64,000 nt of DNA from Shouchella oshimensis (GCF_002019765.1 NZ_KV917380.1:796707-860706), one strand, 5' to 3'. Shown: positions 35,151 through 43,888, counted from the stretch's first letter. The notes: a model not told the origin generated them from the sequence alone. Made by a program: numbers and translations.

Positions 35151-35190
35151 GTAGAATCGCTGTTCTTTTGAAATAGAGCGATTCTACTTA
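35151..35190. terminator. Bidirectional hairpin between the importer operon and the split sigma genes
   Basis: GTAGAATCGCT, 15-nt loop, AGCGATTCTAC followed by TTATATTC. It overlaps the stop codon of the converging small gene at 35184. Confidence 0.6.
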
Positions 35191-35435
35191 TATTCTTTCT
35201 TTTTCTTTTCGTGACGTTGTAAATATAAACCAATGGTTTCCGCTACTTCTTCATGACCGCTAACAAACTCGTAAAACCCTGGCGCATCGATATTCTGAAT
35301 AACATCCATCTTCTCATAGATTTTCATCTTTATTTCCTGTTCCAAATCCTCTCTGTTTGCTGGAGCGGTTTGGTAAAGGCTTTTTTTAATTTTCGGTTGA
35401 AAATCTTCTAAAATCTTTTCATATTGAAAACTCAT
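35184..35435 (-). CDS. rsoA: RsoA-like small co-sigma protein (sigma region 2)
   Basis: 83 residues. The segment ANREDLEQEIKMKIYEKM resembles the core-binding helix of sigma region 2. Its size and place, directly after a protein that has only sigma region 4-like features, match B. subtilis RsoA (79 residues), which with SigO forms a two-protein sigma factor. Its ATG overlaps the stop of the upstream gene by 4 nt. The assignment rests on size, order and this helix, so it is probable rather than certain. Confidence 0.65.
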   Translation of the reverse strand: MSFQYEKILEDFQPKIKKSLYQTAPANREDLEQEIKMKIYEKMDVIQNIDAPGFYEFVSGHEEVAETIGLYLQRHEKKKKEYK

Positions 35436-36010
35436 TGTATAGTCACCTCGTTGTTATTTGGAACGCTTGCTTTTAACCGTTCAAGTGCGCGTTTCTTGTT
35501 GTAAGAAATTCGTTGTTCCGATGCATCTAGGAAAAGGGCAATTTCTTTGTTTTGATAGCCATAAAAATAAGAATAGATTAAAATGGTTTGTTGCATGGAA
35601 TTAAGCTGTGAAAATGCTTGAGAAATATGCTTATCTGCAAATAATTCAGTAGTAGAACCTTCTTCATCCAATGCCTGTTCAAGATCACCTAGAACATCAC
35701 CAGCGCGAATCATTCCAATAAAAGTAGAATAGCCATCTTCCGTTTGTTTCTCGTCTATAGAAACAGTTAAAGGCTGATTTCGTACACGCTTATCAAAATC
35801 AACTGAATACCCTTTAATAAGTTTACTAATGTATTGAACCGTTTTAATACGTGTGAAAAAACGACGAAACGCATCATCAAGTGCAAGCTGATTCATTGGA
35901 GTAGGATATTGTTGCGCAGTTAAAAAAAGCTGCTGATGCTCACGCTCTTTTAGGAATAATTCAATCATTAATCGGACGGACTGTTTTCTCTTTGTATGGG
36001 CTACATCCAC
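35432..36010 (-). CDS. sigO: SigO-like sigma factor subunit (region 4)
   Basis: 192 residues, near the 191 of B. subtilis SigO (YvrI). The C-terminus LNSMQQTILIYSYFYGYQNK-EIALFLDASEQRISYNKKRALERL is a sigma region 4 helix-turn-helix; no region 2 is present, that part being supplied by the next gene. In B. subtilis SigO-RsoA drives oxalate decarboxylase genes under acid stress; no such target is in this window. The GTG start has AAGGAGGTC upstream. A phage-type activator such as Xpf is an alternative for this protein alone. Confidence 0.7.
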   Translation of the reverse strand: MDVAHTKRKQSVRLMIELFLKEREHQQLFLTAQQYPTPMNQLALDDAFRRFFTRIKTVQYISKLIKGYSVDFDKRVRNQPLTVSIDEKQTEDGYSTFIGMIRAGDVLGDLEQALDEEGSTTELFADKHISQAFSQLNSMQQTILIYSYFYGYQNKEIALFLDASEQRISYNKKRALERLKASVPNNNEVTIQ

Positions 36011-36044
36011 ATAAATGACCTCCTTGACCTCTTTTTATAATAGA

Positions 36045-36113
36045 GAACGTTCGTAGAAAAAATAAAAACACGAACATATTTTCGTATAAAAAAAGTATAC
36101 AGAACAATTGTTC
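36045..36113. promoter_or_regulatory. Cluster of GAAC/GTTC palindromes upstream of sigO
   Basis: Three inverted repeats lie in the sigO promoter region: GAACGTTC (36045-36052, just upstream of a TATTAT -10), ACGAAC-ATATT-TTCGT (about 36070-36085) and GAACAATTGTTC (36102-36113). The last two resemble the Bacillus LexA box CGAACNNNNGTTCG with one or two differences. A dedicated repressor or SOS control is possible. Confidence 0.4.
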
Positions 36114-36166
36114 GCTAATCAAGAGCTTGTACATTGGGAAATATGATAGAGATTGAAAGAAGGCAA

Positions 36167-36197
36167 AAAAAAGACTACTTCAAATGACTAGAAGTAG
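36167..36197 (-). terminator. Terminator for the ATC-hydrolase gene, with alternative pairing
   Basis: On the minus strand CTACTTC, loop TAGTCATTT, GAAGTAG is followed by TCTTTTTTTT. The sequence at 36242-36253 (ATTTGAAGTAGC) can pair instead with 36174-36185, giving a competing long-range stem. Confidence 0.65.
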
Positions 36198-36268
36198 CGA
36201 AAAAGAAGGACCTTTAAGTCGTTCATTTTATAAAAAAATTTATTTGAAGTAGCTTTTGTTCATATAGA

Positions 36269-37030
36269 CTAATCGGATTCATCCTCTTTCATTTGAAAGC
36301 GAAAATGGCAGTCGCCTTCTTTTAACACATAGCGATCATGAATAACATCGAAGTTTGGGTTATAGCCCTTTGCAATAGAAGGATCGATCATTTGACAGTA
36401 GAGAATGCCGTGTTCACCTGTTCCGTCCTTTTTCCATTGGTTTCCGAAGGCGCAAACCGTAAAGGTTTGCTCGATTTCTTTGGGATGATAGGTGGTCTCA
36501 AATTCGAACAAATCACTACGACCCATATCATAATTTGTTAAATAGTTTTCAGCTGTGTTGGGCAATCCTTTTGCTGCTGCTCGTCTGGCGATATCTCGAC
36601 CACGGGCTTCACCAAATTGTCGAACGCCTTCTTTAATTGCTTTTCTACCACTTTCACCAAAACGATCAACAACGGCTTTCGCGATATGGGCAAAAAGCTT
36701 TGCCATCATAGCGTAAATCGTATAGGGTTCAATTCCTGCCTCTTTTTGAATGTGTTCATAAGCACGCTGAGTTTCTTTGACTTCTGAAGCATTGGCTAAA
36801 TGTGGAATAGAATAACGTGCACGTTCGTCAAGCTGCTTATAGGAAAGATCAGATCGTTGATTTAAATCATTCAATTGTTCATCAAGTAAGGCTTGAACCC
36901 CTTGCTCGACTTCTTTTAATCCTTCATCTCCAAATTGTTCATGGACCGCCTTTACGAGTGAAGCATATAACTTTGACGTGATCTGATCCATTGTTACTGG
37001 AACATCAGGTACATCGTTTCTCAAGGTCAT
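36269..37030 (-). CDS. L-2-amino-thiazoline-4-carboxylic acid (ATC) hydrolase family protein
   Basis: 253 residues. The C-terminal pattern YNPNFDVIHDRYVLKEGDCH and the helix FGESGRKAIKEGVRQFGEARG are typical of this family. The N-terminal third repeats the helix as FGDEGLKEVEQGVQALLDEQ, so the protein seems to contain a duplicated helical unit. The family name comes from a Pseudomonas enzyme of ATC-to-cysteine conversion; most members are untested, and no partner genes lie nearby. Role in this organism unknown. Confidence 0.75.
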   Translation of the reverse strand: MTLRNDVPDVPVTMDQITSKLYASLVKAVHEQFGDEGLKEVEQGVQALLDEQLNDLNQRSDLSYKQLDERARYSIPHLANASEVKETQRAYEHIQKEAGIEPYTIYAMMAKLFAHIAKAVVDRFGESGRKAIKEGVRQFGEARGRDIARRAAAKGLPNTAENYLTNYDMGRSDLFEFETTYHPKEIEQTFTVCAFGNQWKKDGTGEHGILYCQMIDPSIAKGYNPNFDVIHDRYVLKEGDCHFRFQMKEDESD

Positions 37031-37175
37031 AAGAGCTTCATCCTTTCTTATTCCGTCTTTTAGCTGAAAAATGGACCTTAACAGATGGTGATTATTCAGC
37101 TAGTTTATCATACTTCGTATCGTTGTTCAGTAAAGTGAGTCCTATTAGAAGGAGAGAGCCATAGCTTGAACAAAT

Positions 37176-37227
37176 AAAAAAGAAGCTTTTACGCCTGTTC
37201 ATAACGAATGGCGTGAAAAGCTTCTTT
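37176..37227 (-). terminator. Terminator of melA
   Basis: On the minus strand GAAGCTTTTCACGCC, loop, GGCGTAAAAGCTTC is followed by TTTTTTATT, just after the melA stop codon. Confidence 0.9.
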
Positions 37228-37231
37228 GAGC

Positions 37232-38533
37232 TTACGAATACGTTGGCAGGTAGTCTCCATGTGCCGCAATTAAATCATCACAAAGGGCTACGATATCATC
37301 AATAGATAATTCTGCTGATGTGTGTGGGTCGAGCATCGCCGCATGATAAATGTGGTCTTTCTTTTTAGTGATCGCTGCTTCAATAGTAAGTAACTGTGTA
37401 TTAATATTTGTACGGTTAACGGCAGCAAGTTGCTCTGGTAAATCACCAACAAATGTCGGTGTTACGCCTGAACGGTCGGCTATGCACTGAACTTCTACAC
37501 AAGCGTTTGTGGGCAAGTTTGAAATAAGACCACCTTTATTTAGAACATTGCCTCCAAATAAGAATGCTTCACCTGTTTCCATAGCTTCAATAATACGAGA
37601 GCCATATTCAATTGAACGTTTGTGTGTAATATCCCCGTCATTCATCAATGACTGCTTCATCTTCTCCCAGCCTTCGATTTGGTTTACACAACGTCTTGGA
37701 TATTCGTCTAGAGGAATGTTAAAGCGATCAATGAGCTCTGGATAAGCTGATTTTATAAAATATGGATGGTATTCAGCATTGTGCTCTGATGATTCCGTTA
37801 CGTAATAGCCAAAACGCTGCATCAGTTCAAAACGCACCATATCGTGATGTTTTTCCTTGCTTTTTTCCTTTGCTCGTCTTTTAATTTCTGGATAAAGATC
37901 AACACCGTCTTTTGTGACTTCAAGTAACCAAGCCACGTGATTAATACCGGCAATTTTTTCTTGAATTCCCGTATGGTCCATGTCTAGATGCTTAAATAAG
38001 TCGCGTGTACATACTTGAACGCTATGGCATAGACCGACATTTTGAACATTTGTAAAGCGTGACAACGTTCCAGTAAGCGCAGCCATAGGGTTGGTATAAT
38101 TTAGAAACCATGCGTCAGGTGCGACTTCCTCAATATCTTTTGCGATATCAAGCATGACTGGAATCGTTCGTAAAGAACGAAATAAACCGCCGATGCCAAT
38201 CGTGTCGCCAATGGTTTGACGAAGCCCATATTTCTTAGGAATGTCAAAGTCGATAACGGTACTCGGTTTATAGCCACCAACTTGTATAGCGTTAATAATA
38301 TAGCTAGCACCGCGTAAGGCTTCTTTGCGGTTGTCATATTTTTTAATGGTTACAGTAGACGATAAATTTTCTTTTAATTGAGTGAGAAGAGAATAGGATT
38401 CTTGCAAACGATCTGGGTTAATATCAAATAAAGCAAATTCAAATCCTTGTAAAGATTCAACATGCATACAGTCTCCAAGAACGTTCTTTGCAAAGATGGT
38501 ACTACCTGCGCCAATAAATGTTAATTTCTTCAT
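37232..38533 (-). CDS. melA: Alpha-galactosidase, glycoside hydrolase family 4
   Basis: 433 residues. The NAD-binding N-terminus FIGAGSTIFAKNVLGDC, the motif NYTNPMA (about 145), the metal-binding CHS (169-171) and GINHVAWLL define GH4 alpha-galactosidases, which use NAD+ and Mn2+ and a redox mechanism in the cytoplasm. It would release galactose from melibiose or raffinose-type sugars. It is divergent from an AraC regulator that is paralogous to the one controlling the sugar importer at 21374-24460, so the two loci may form one regulon. Confidence 0.93.
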   Translation of the reverse strand: MKKLTFIGAGSTIFAKNVLGDCMHVESLQGFEFALFDINPDRLQESYSLLTQLKENLSSTVTIKKYDNRKEALRGASYIINAIQVGGYKPSTVIDFDIPKKYGLRQTIGDTIGIGGLFRSLRTIPVMLDIAKDIEEVAPDAWFLNYTNPMAALTGTLSRFTNVQNVGLCHSVQVCTRDLFKHLDMDHTGIQEKIAGINHVAWLLEVTKDGVDLYPEIKRRAKEKSKEKHHDMVRFELMQRFGYYVTESSEHNAEYHPYFIKSAYPELIDRFNIPLDEYPRRCVNQIEGWEKMKQSLMNDGDITHKRSIEYGSRIIEAMETGEAFLFGGNVLNKGGLISNLPTNACVEVQCIADRSGVTPTFVGDLPEQLAAVNRTNINTQLLTIEAAITKKKDHIYHAAMLDPHTSAELSIDDIVALCDDLIAAHGDYLPTYS

Positions 38534-38690
38534 AGTGTAACCCCCTACTATTGTTATTCACAGTATAGTAATTGTTACTTTAAAAGTAGTAGAAAATTGC
38601 TGTTTACTTTATGGAAATTATTGCGCTTTCAAGAGAGTCTAGGCGCAACAAGCATTCTACGTTATACTGTGGGTCAAGGGGGAGAGAATC

Positions 38691-39578
38691 ATGAAAGAAC
38701 AAGGGCTTAAAGGTTCATATGGATTTCGCTTTCAAGAACATCCGTATCCATTTCAAGTGAATCTTTGGAATATAGGTTGGGAAGTTGTCAAGAGCCCTAC
38801 GTATTCATGGAACGGGCAAACCCGAATGGATAGAGAAAAAATTGTGTTTCAATACACGCTAGCTGGTCAAGGTGCTTTAGTGTATGAAGAAAAGACTTAT
38901 TCATTAGGCAAGGGACAAGCTTTTTTTGTCTCTATCCCAAGTAATCATCATTATTTTTACCCAAAAGAGGCTACTACTGATTGGGAATTTATTTATATTA
39001 CATTAGAAGGAAAAGAAGCATTATCGATACACGATCATATGGTAGAGAAGTATGGACCCATACTTGTTATTGAGAAAGAGGCAGAACCTATCCGTTTGCT
39101 TTTACGCATATTATCGGAAACCGCGTCAGGAGAAATTACGAACTCTTATAGTGGCTCGCAGCGCGCATATGAATTTCTGATGACGTTGTTTCACTTTCTT
39201 GCGGTTCCACCGAAGAAAAAACTGAAAGAACCAATTACACAAGCGATCACTTATATGAAAGATCATATGAGTGACCAGTTTGACTTGGCAACAGTTGCTC
39301 ATCATGTCGGTCTGTCTAAATATTATTTTATTAAACAGTTTAAACATGAATTGAACATTACACCAATGCAGTATGTTTCCATTCTACGCATTAAAAAAGC
39401 CGCTTATTTGCTTTCTAAAACCGATTTAACAGTGGCGGAGGTGGCTCATCAAGTCGGTATAGACGATGCGAATTATTTTACGAAGCTATTTAAAAAGACA
39501 GTCGGTGTGTCGGCTAGTAAATTTCGTAAGAATGAAGATGTTCATCTTATTGACTACATTATAACGGAGTGGGAATAA
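38691..39578 (+). CDS. AraC-family regulator divergent from melA
   Basis: 295 residues; cupin-like sensor (about 10-160) and AraC DNA-binding domain with FDLATVAHHVGLSKYYFIKQ and VAEVAHQVGIDDANYFTKLF. AGGGGGAGAG lies upstream of the ATG. The 157-nt divergent intergenic region should hold its sites for melA; a half cre-like GCGCTTTCA occurs at 38622-38630. The stop codon overlaps the next start (TAATG). Confidence 0.9.
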   Translation: MKEQGLKGSYGFRFQEHPYPFQVNLWNIGWEVVKSPTYSWNGQTRMDREKIVFQYTLAGQGALVYEEKTYSLGKGQAFFVSIPSNHHYFYPKEATTDWEFIYITLEGKEALSIHDHMVEKYGPILVIEKEAEPIRLLLRILSETASGEITNSYSGSQRAYEFLMTLFHFLAVPPKKKLKEPITQAITYMKDHMSDQFDLATVAHHVGLSKYYFIKQFKHELNITPMQYVSILRIKKAAYLLSKTDLTVAEVAHQVGIDDANYFTKLFKKTVGVSASKFRKNEDVHLIDYIITEWE

Positions 39579-41203
39579 TGCACGTTTACTTAGTAAATAG
39601 CGCCGTCTTTCTACTATGGGCGTTTTTCTTTAAGCCGACTGGTATTGATCTCGGTCTTGGTTTCGCTGTTATGGTCATTGTTCCGTTAGCGACAGTTCTT
39701 ATTACGAAGACAAATAAAGATACACCGTACATACTTATTATGACGTGGCTACAGAGGTGGATGTACCTTTTTTCGGTAGCTGGTTTAGCATCGATAACGG
39801 TTGAGATTGTATGGGTAGGGACGTTGTTTTCAATCGTATGGTTAGGAGCAACCTTGGTTATTGCCTGTTATGGTTTTTTTCGTTTAAGTTTACAAGGATT
39901 TCGAGATGCGGAGGAAGTACTCATAAATGTTGGATGTATCTATCTTGCTATCGGTGGTGGTTGGTTTGTTTTATCGGCAGTACAAGCAACAACTTTTCTG
40001 TCCTATAGTCAAACGATTATCGAATTAACGGCGATTCATTTTCATTACTCTGCCTTTGTACTACCTATTGCCAGCGGTATGCTAGGACGTTGGTTGAAGC
40101 GTCAATCTATTCCATTAACTGGGTTTGCTTATTTAGCAGCAGGTATCCTTGTAGGTCCTATTCTTGTAGCACTTGGAATTGAATTTGGACCGCCTCTAGA
40201 GCCTGTTCTTGTGCTCATTTATATTTTCTTTGTGTTTTGGCTTGCTCTTATTGCCATTCGTTTTAGCTTTGTACTAAGGGGTTGGTTACGATGGTTCTTA
40301 CTTCTTGCACATGTCGTTTTATTCATGACCATGGTGTTGTCTTATGTGTATAGTGCAGGGCTTGCTTGGGCCCCTCAGCGATTAACCATTCCTGATATGG
40401 TTCGTTTTCATGGCATGGCGAATGCATTTGGTTATGCATTGCTTGTACTAATGGTTTGGATTGTCGTTAGACCAACTGCGGATCATACATTTAGAATGCC
40501 ACTTCAGCCTATGAGAGGGAAGAAGTACATACAAGATCAGCTGTTTAATCATGTAGAGCTCAAGCCAACGAACGCACTTATAAAAAAGTGGCGTGAATAT
40601 GAGCATGAGCAGTTTCAGATTGAAAAAGTAAATCCAAACGTTTTACAGTTTCACGAACAGACTAGTCGTTACTCGTTAGAAGCAACCATTAAGTGGCAAC
40701 CTCCATTCCGATGGCTGTTGCTCATCCTTTTGTTTGTAACAAAACAATTAAAACAACTTCATCTGCCAGCTGGCGAGATACCAATGGAGGGGAATACATA
40801 TACTCTAGTTTCGACTGATCAACAGCATACAACGGTCTGGGTTCGCAAACATGCACAAACGAAAGAGCCGATTTTTACCGCGTATTATTCAAACTGGTTA
40901 GGAAGCAAACGGTACAACTTTATTCAGTTACCGCTACCGTTTGGTGTATTAACAGGTTTATTATTACCATTGAATGATGAAGGGGACGGTCTTTATTTAA
41001 TGGGAGATCAAACAGATCCTTTCACAGGTGTTTATTTGTCTTTTTGGAAGTGGACATGGAAAACACCACTACGAGAAACGTTTCATTTAGTTGAAAAGGA
41101 AGGCACTCTTCATGCGAAGCACGCCATTTCCTTTTTTCGTAAAGAGATGATTACCATTAAATATGTGATGAATGAAGACAAGTCACCGCAGTCTGGCCTT
41201 TAA
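39578..41203 (+). CDS. yndJ: YndJ-family membrane protein of unknown function
   Basis: 541 residues from the ATG at 39578, with GGAG 8 nt upstream; an in-frame GTG at 39569 overlaps the ribosome site. About nine or ten membrane segments fill residues 1-310, with RLTIPDMVRFHGMANAFGYA as the conserved YndJ segment. A soluble C-terminal domain of about 220 residues follows, rich in Trp and aromatic residues. Length matches B. subtilis YndJ. The ATG shares one base with the stop of the AraC gene (TAATG), implying coupled translation. Its stop overlaps the stop of the convergent fni gene. Confidence 0.8.
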   Translation: MHVYLVNSAVFLLWAFFFKPTGIDLGLGFAVMVIVPLATVLITKTNKDTPYILIMTWLQRWMYLFSVAGLASITVEIVWVGTLFSIVWLGATLVIACYGFFRLSLQGFRDAEEVLINVGCIYLAIGGGWFVLSAVQATTFLSYSQTIIELTAIHFHYSAFVLPIASGMLGRWLKRQSIPLTGFAYLAAGILVGPILVALGIEFGPPLEPVLVLIYIFFVFWLALIAIRFSFVLRGWLRWFLLLAHVVLFMTMVLSYVYSAGLAWAPQRLTIPDMVRFHGMANAFGYALLVLMVWIVVRPTADHTFRMPLQPMRGKKYIQDQLFNHVELKPTNALIKKWREYEHEQFQIEKVNPNVLQFHEQTSRYSLEATIKWQPPFRWLLLILLFVTKQLKQLHLPAGEIPMEGNTYTLVSTDQQHTTVWVRKHAQTKEPIFTAYYSNWLGSKRYNFIQLPLPFGVLTGLLLPLNDEGDGLYLMGDQTDPFTGVYLSFWKWTWKTPLRETFHLVEKEGTLHAKHAISFFRKEMITIKYVMNEDKSPQSGL

Positions 41204-42249
41204 GAACGTGAAGCATATGCTTTTGTATCAATACCTCTTTCATTCAACCAATGATGCGTCTCTCCTTTTATAATAAGGGGGACGTTTTTTAACTCCTCTA
41301 CAGTGTGAACATTCAAGGCAGTCATCATGTAGCGTAGCTCTTCCTGCATGCGCGTAACAGAAGCGATAACGGCATCAATGCCTTCATTCTGCAATGTCTT
41401 AATGAAGAAACCTGACATGCCTACTAGGGAGGCGCCTAATGAAAGAGCTTTAGCTATATCAACGCTTGATGTTATCCCGCCTGAAGCAATGAATGGGAGG
41501 GGAAGTGCTAATGAACGGGCTTCGAGTAATGCAATGGGTGTAGGAACCCCCCACGAATTAAAAAAGCCCAGTGAGAGTTGCCGGCGGGCGTTTTCAATTT
41601 GCGAGAAATTGGTTCCACCGGTGCCACTCACATCAACGGCATGAACGCCAGCTTCATATAGACGTTTCACTGCTTCTTTCGTCATGCCAAAACCAACTTC
41701 TTTCGCAATAACCGGTACAGGGCTTTTTGCCACAATTGCTTCCAAATTGCGTAGACGCATAGAAAAGTCCCGATCACCTTCTGGCATAGCTAGCTCTTGA
41801 ATATGATTAAAATGAATTTGCAGACCGTCCGCTTCAATCATATCAATCGCACGCAAGGCGTCCGATGGTGTTGCTTCGGCTCCTAAATTAGCTAAGCAAA
41901 CAATGTCTGGTGCTGTATCGCGAATAATTTGATACGTATGTATTTGCTCTTGATCTTTTATCGCTGCCATTTGCGACCCAACGGCCATTGGAATAGAGAA
42001 GTGTTGCGCCACTTCTGCAAGCTGCTGATTGATACGGGCTGTTTGCTTACCTCCACCGCCTGTCATTGCGTTTATGAGCAGTGGCAAGGATATGGATTTA
42101 TGAAGAAAAGTGGTTTCAAGCTGGCAGCGATGAAAGGACGAGGTAGCGAGCGTTTGATGGATAAATTGGATGTCCTCAAAAGGGGAGCGCGTTTGTTCCT
42201 GCTGAATAGCTTGTTGAATATGGTCATGTTTACGTTGTTCTCTAGACAA
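41200..42249 (-). CDS. fni: Isopentenyl-diphosphate delta-isomerase, type 2 (FMN-dependent)
   Basis: 349 residues. NAMTGGGGKQTARINQQLAE, VGSQMAAIKD, HFNHIQELAMPEGDRDF and VSGTGGTNFSQIEN are type 2 isomerase signatures for the flavin and diphosphate sites. It interconverts IPP and DMAPP in isoprenoid synthesis. The start is a TTG with AAGGAG 7 nt upstream. The coding end overlaps the convergent yndJ gene by 4 nt, leaving no room for a terminator between them. Confidence 0.95.
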   Translation of the reverse strand: MSREQRKHDHIQQAIQQEQTRSPFEDIQFIHQTLATSSFHRCQLETTFLHKSISLPLLINAMTGGGGKQTARINQQLAEVAQHFSIPMAVGSQMAAIKDQEQIHTYQIIRDTAPDIVCLANLGAEATPSDALRAIDMIEADGLQIHFNHIQELAMPEGDRDFSMRLRNLEAIVAKSPVPVIAKEVGFGMTKEAVKRLYEAGVHAVDVSGTGGTNFSQIENARRQLSLGFFNSWGVPTPIALLEARSLALPLPFIASGGITSSVDIAKALSLGASLVGMSGFFIKTLQNEGIDAVIASVTRMQEELRYMMTALNVHTVEELKNVPLIIKGETHHWLNERGIDTKAYASRS

Positions 42250-42352
42250 AGACGTGCTCCTTTCTACTAGTTCATTCTCTTATTTTCTATACCCGGTTTA
42301 CTTGAATTTAACCATACAGCACGCAGGTTTCGCAAGGAAGACAAGAACTAGA

Positions 42353-42389
42353 TAAAAAAAGCTTATCGACATGAACATCGATAAGCTTT
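42353..42389 (-). terminator. Terminator of mgtE
   Basis: On the minus strand AAAGCTTATCGA, loop TGTTCATG, TCGATAAGCTTT followed by TTTTATC. Confidence 0.9.
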
Positions 42390-42395
42390 CTTTCT

Positions 42396-43769
42396 TTATA
42401 ATAGCTGGTCAAGAAGTGTTGTTGCGATTGTAAAATAAATCATTAAACTAATAATATCGTTTAGTGTTGTAATAAAAGGTCCTGAGGCCACCGCTGGATC
42501 AATTTTTAACTTATTAATAGCGACAGGAACAGTTGCTCCAATGACTGCCGCCACACTTAATGCTGCAAAAAGTGAGAATCCAACAGTAAATGCCAAAATA
42601 AAATCGCCGTTGTAAAATAGATAAATAATACCCATCAACACAACCATACAAACAATACCGAGGATAATCCCTGTCCCAAGTTCTCTTTTTACGGTTTTCC
42701 ATACACCACCACGGTCAAATGAGCCAGTTGCAATACCCCGTACGGCAACTGCTAGTGATTGGGTGCCAGTATTCCCTGCTGTCCCCATAATGAGCGGCAT
42801 AAATGCAGCAAGCAGTACCACTTGTTCCAAAGTCGATTCAAATTGACCAATAATATTTGCAGTAATCAAACCAAAAAACATGAGTAAAATGAGCCAAGGT
42901 GCACGCTTCCTTGCAGCAGTTACGGCAGTTAATGATAAGTCCGTCGCTCCTCGTGTTGCAGCAAATTCATCGAAATCCTCTGTTGTTTCTTCTTCTAATA
43001 CATCAATGACGTCATCGACGGTAATGATCCCGACAAGTCGCTTTTCAGGTGTTACAACAGGAACCGCAAGAAAGTCATACTCTTTAATTAAGCGAGCAAC
43101 ATCTTCTTGATCTTCATGTTCACTTACAGATACCACTTGTGTGCTCATAATGTCTTCAACCGTCATTTCGGGTGTAGCAATAATAAGGTCACGAAGCGAA
43201 ACGACACCAGCAAGTTTCTGCTGTTGATCAACGACATACAAATAGTAAATCGTTTCTGCATCAGGGGCGCTTTCTCGTAGTTCAGCAATAACCTCTTTAG
43301 CAGAAGACTCAACTGATAAGCGAACAAATTCTTTTGTCATAATCGCACCGGCAGTTTTTGGTGCATAAGCCATTAATTCTTCTACGCGCTTCGCTTCTTC
43401 CAAATCCATTGAGCTTAAAATATCGTCGGCGCGTTCTGTATTAATTTCTGCTAAAAAGTCAGCAACATCATCGGCTGACATGGTGTTAAACATGGATACG
43501 GCATATTGATAGCTTAATCCTTCAAAGACAATAAGCTGATCTTCTAAATCTAACCCCTCGAATAGGTCTGCAAATTCAGCAGGGCTAAGAAATAACAACA
43601 CTTGCTTTTGAAGAGGACGTTCAATTTCATGAAATAATTCCACCTGGTCCGTTGGGTGAAGCTCTAAAAAAGTTTCTCTAAAAGCCTTTAAATTCCTTGA
43701 AACAAGATGCTTTACAATTTCGTTTTTATATTCATTCCGTTTCCGGTCGGTCTTTAATTTATCCATCAT
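42396..43769 (-). CDS. mgtE: Magnesium transporter MgtE
   Basis: 457 residues. The N-terminal superhelical domain (about 1-135), two CBS domains (about 140-265; VSLRDLIIATPEMTVEDIM, VTVDDVIDVLEEETTEDFD) and a five-segment membrane part with MGTAGNTGTQSLAVAVRGIA are in the usual order. The CBS domains sense cytoplasmic Mg2+ and gate the channel. An M-box riboswitch and terminator precede it. Adjacent ATGs at 43769 and 43766 are both possible starts; AGGAGG is 5 or 8 nt away. Confidence 0.96.
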   Translation of the reverse strand: MMDKLKTDRKRNEYKNEIVKHLVSRNLKAFRETFLELHPTDQVELFHEIERPLQKQVLLFLSPAEFADLFEGLDLEDQLIVFEGLSYQYAVSMFNTMSADDVADFLAEINTERADDILSSMDLEEAKRVEELMAYAPKTAGAIMTKEFVRLSVESSAKEVIAELRESAPDAETIYYLYVVDQQQKLAGVVSLRDLIIATPEMTVEDIMSTQVVSVSEHEDQEDVARLIKEYDFLAVPVVTPEKRLVGIITVDDVIDVLEEETTEDFDEFAATRGATDLSLTAVTAARKRAPWLILLMFFGLITANIIGQFESTLEQVVLLAAFMPLIMGTAGNTGTQSLAVAVRGIATGSFDRGGVWKTVKRELGTGIILGIVCMVVLMGIIYLFYNGDFILAFTVGFSLFAALSVAAVIGATVPVAINKLKIDPAVASGPFITTLNDIISLMIYFTIATTLLDQLL

Positions 43770-43888
43770 GCTCTCCTCCTACTTCCTAGAAGAGAACCAA
43801 ACTAAACGTGTGGAATGGCCCCCTTCTTATACTGTTAAAGCCTATCCTCGGTTTGGGTAAACTATCCATCCCACACCACCACCTTTTA

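Noticed and set aside
36071-36113. Firm LexA (SOS) boxes upstream of sigO
   Set aside because: Each has one or two deviations from the Bacillus consensus, so it is listed only as a cluster of palindromes.
38617-38630. cre site in the melA/araC intergenic region
   Set aside because: Only the right half GCGCTTTCA is present; the left half does not match.
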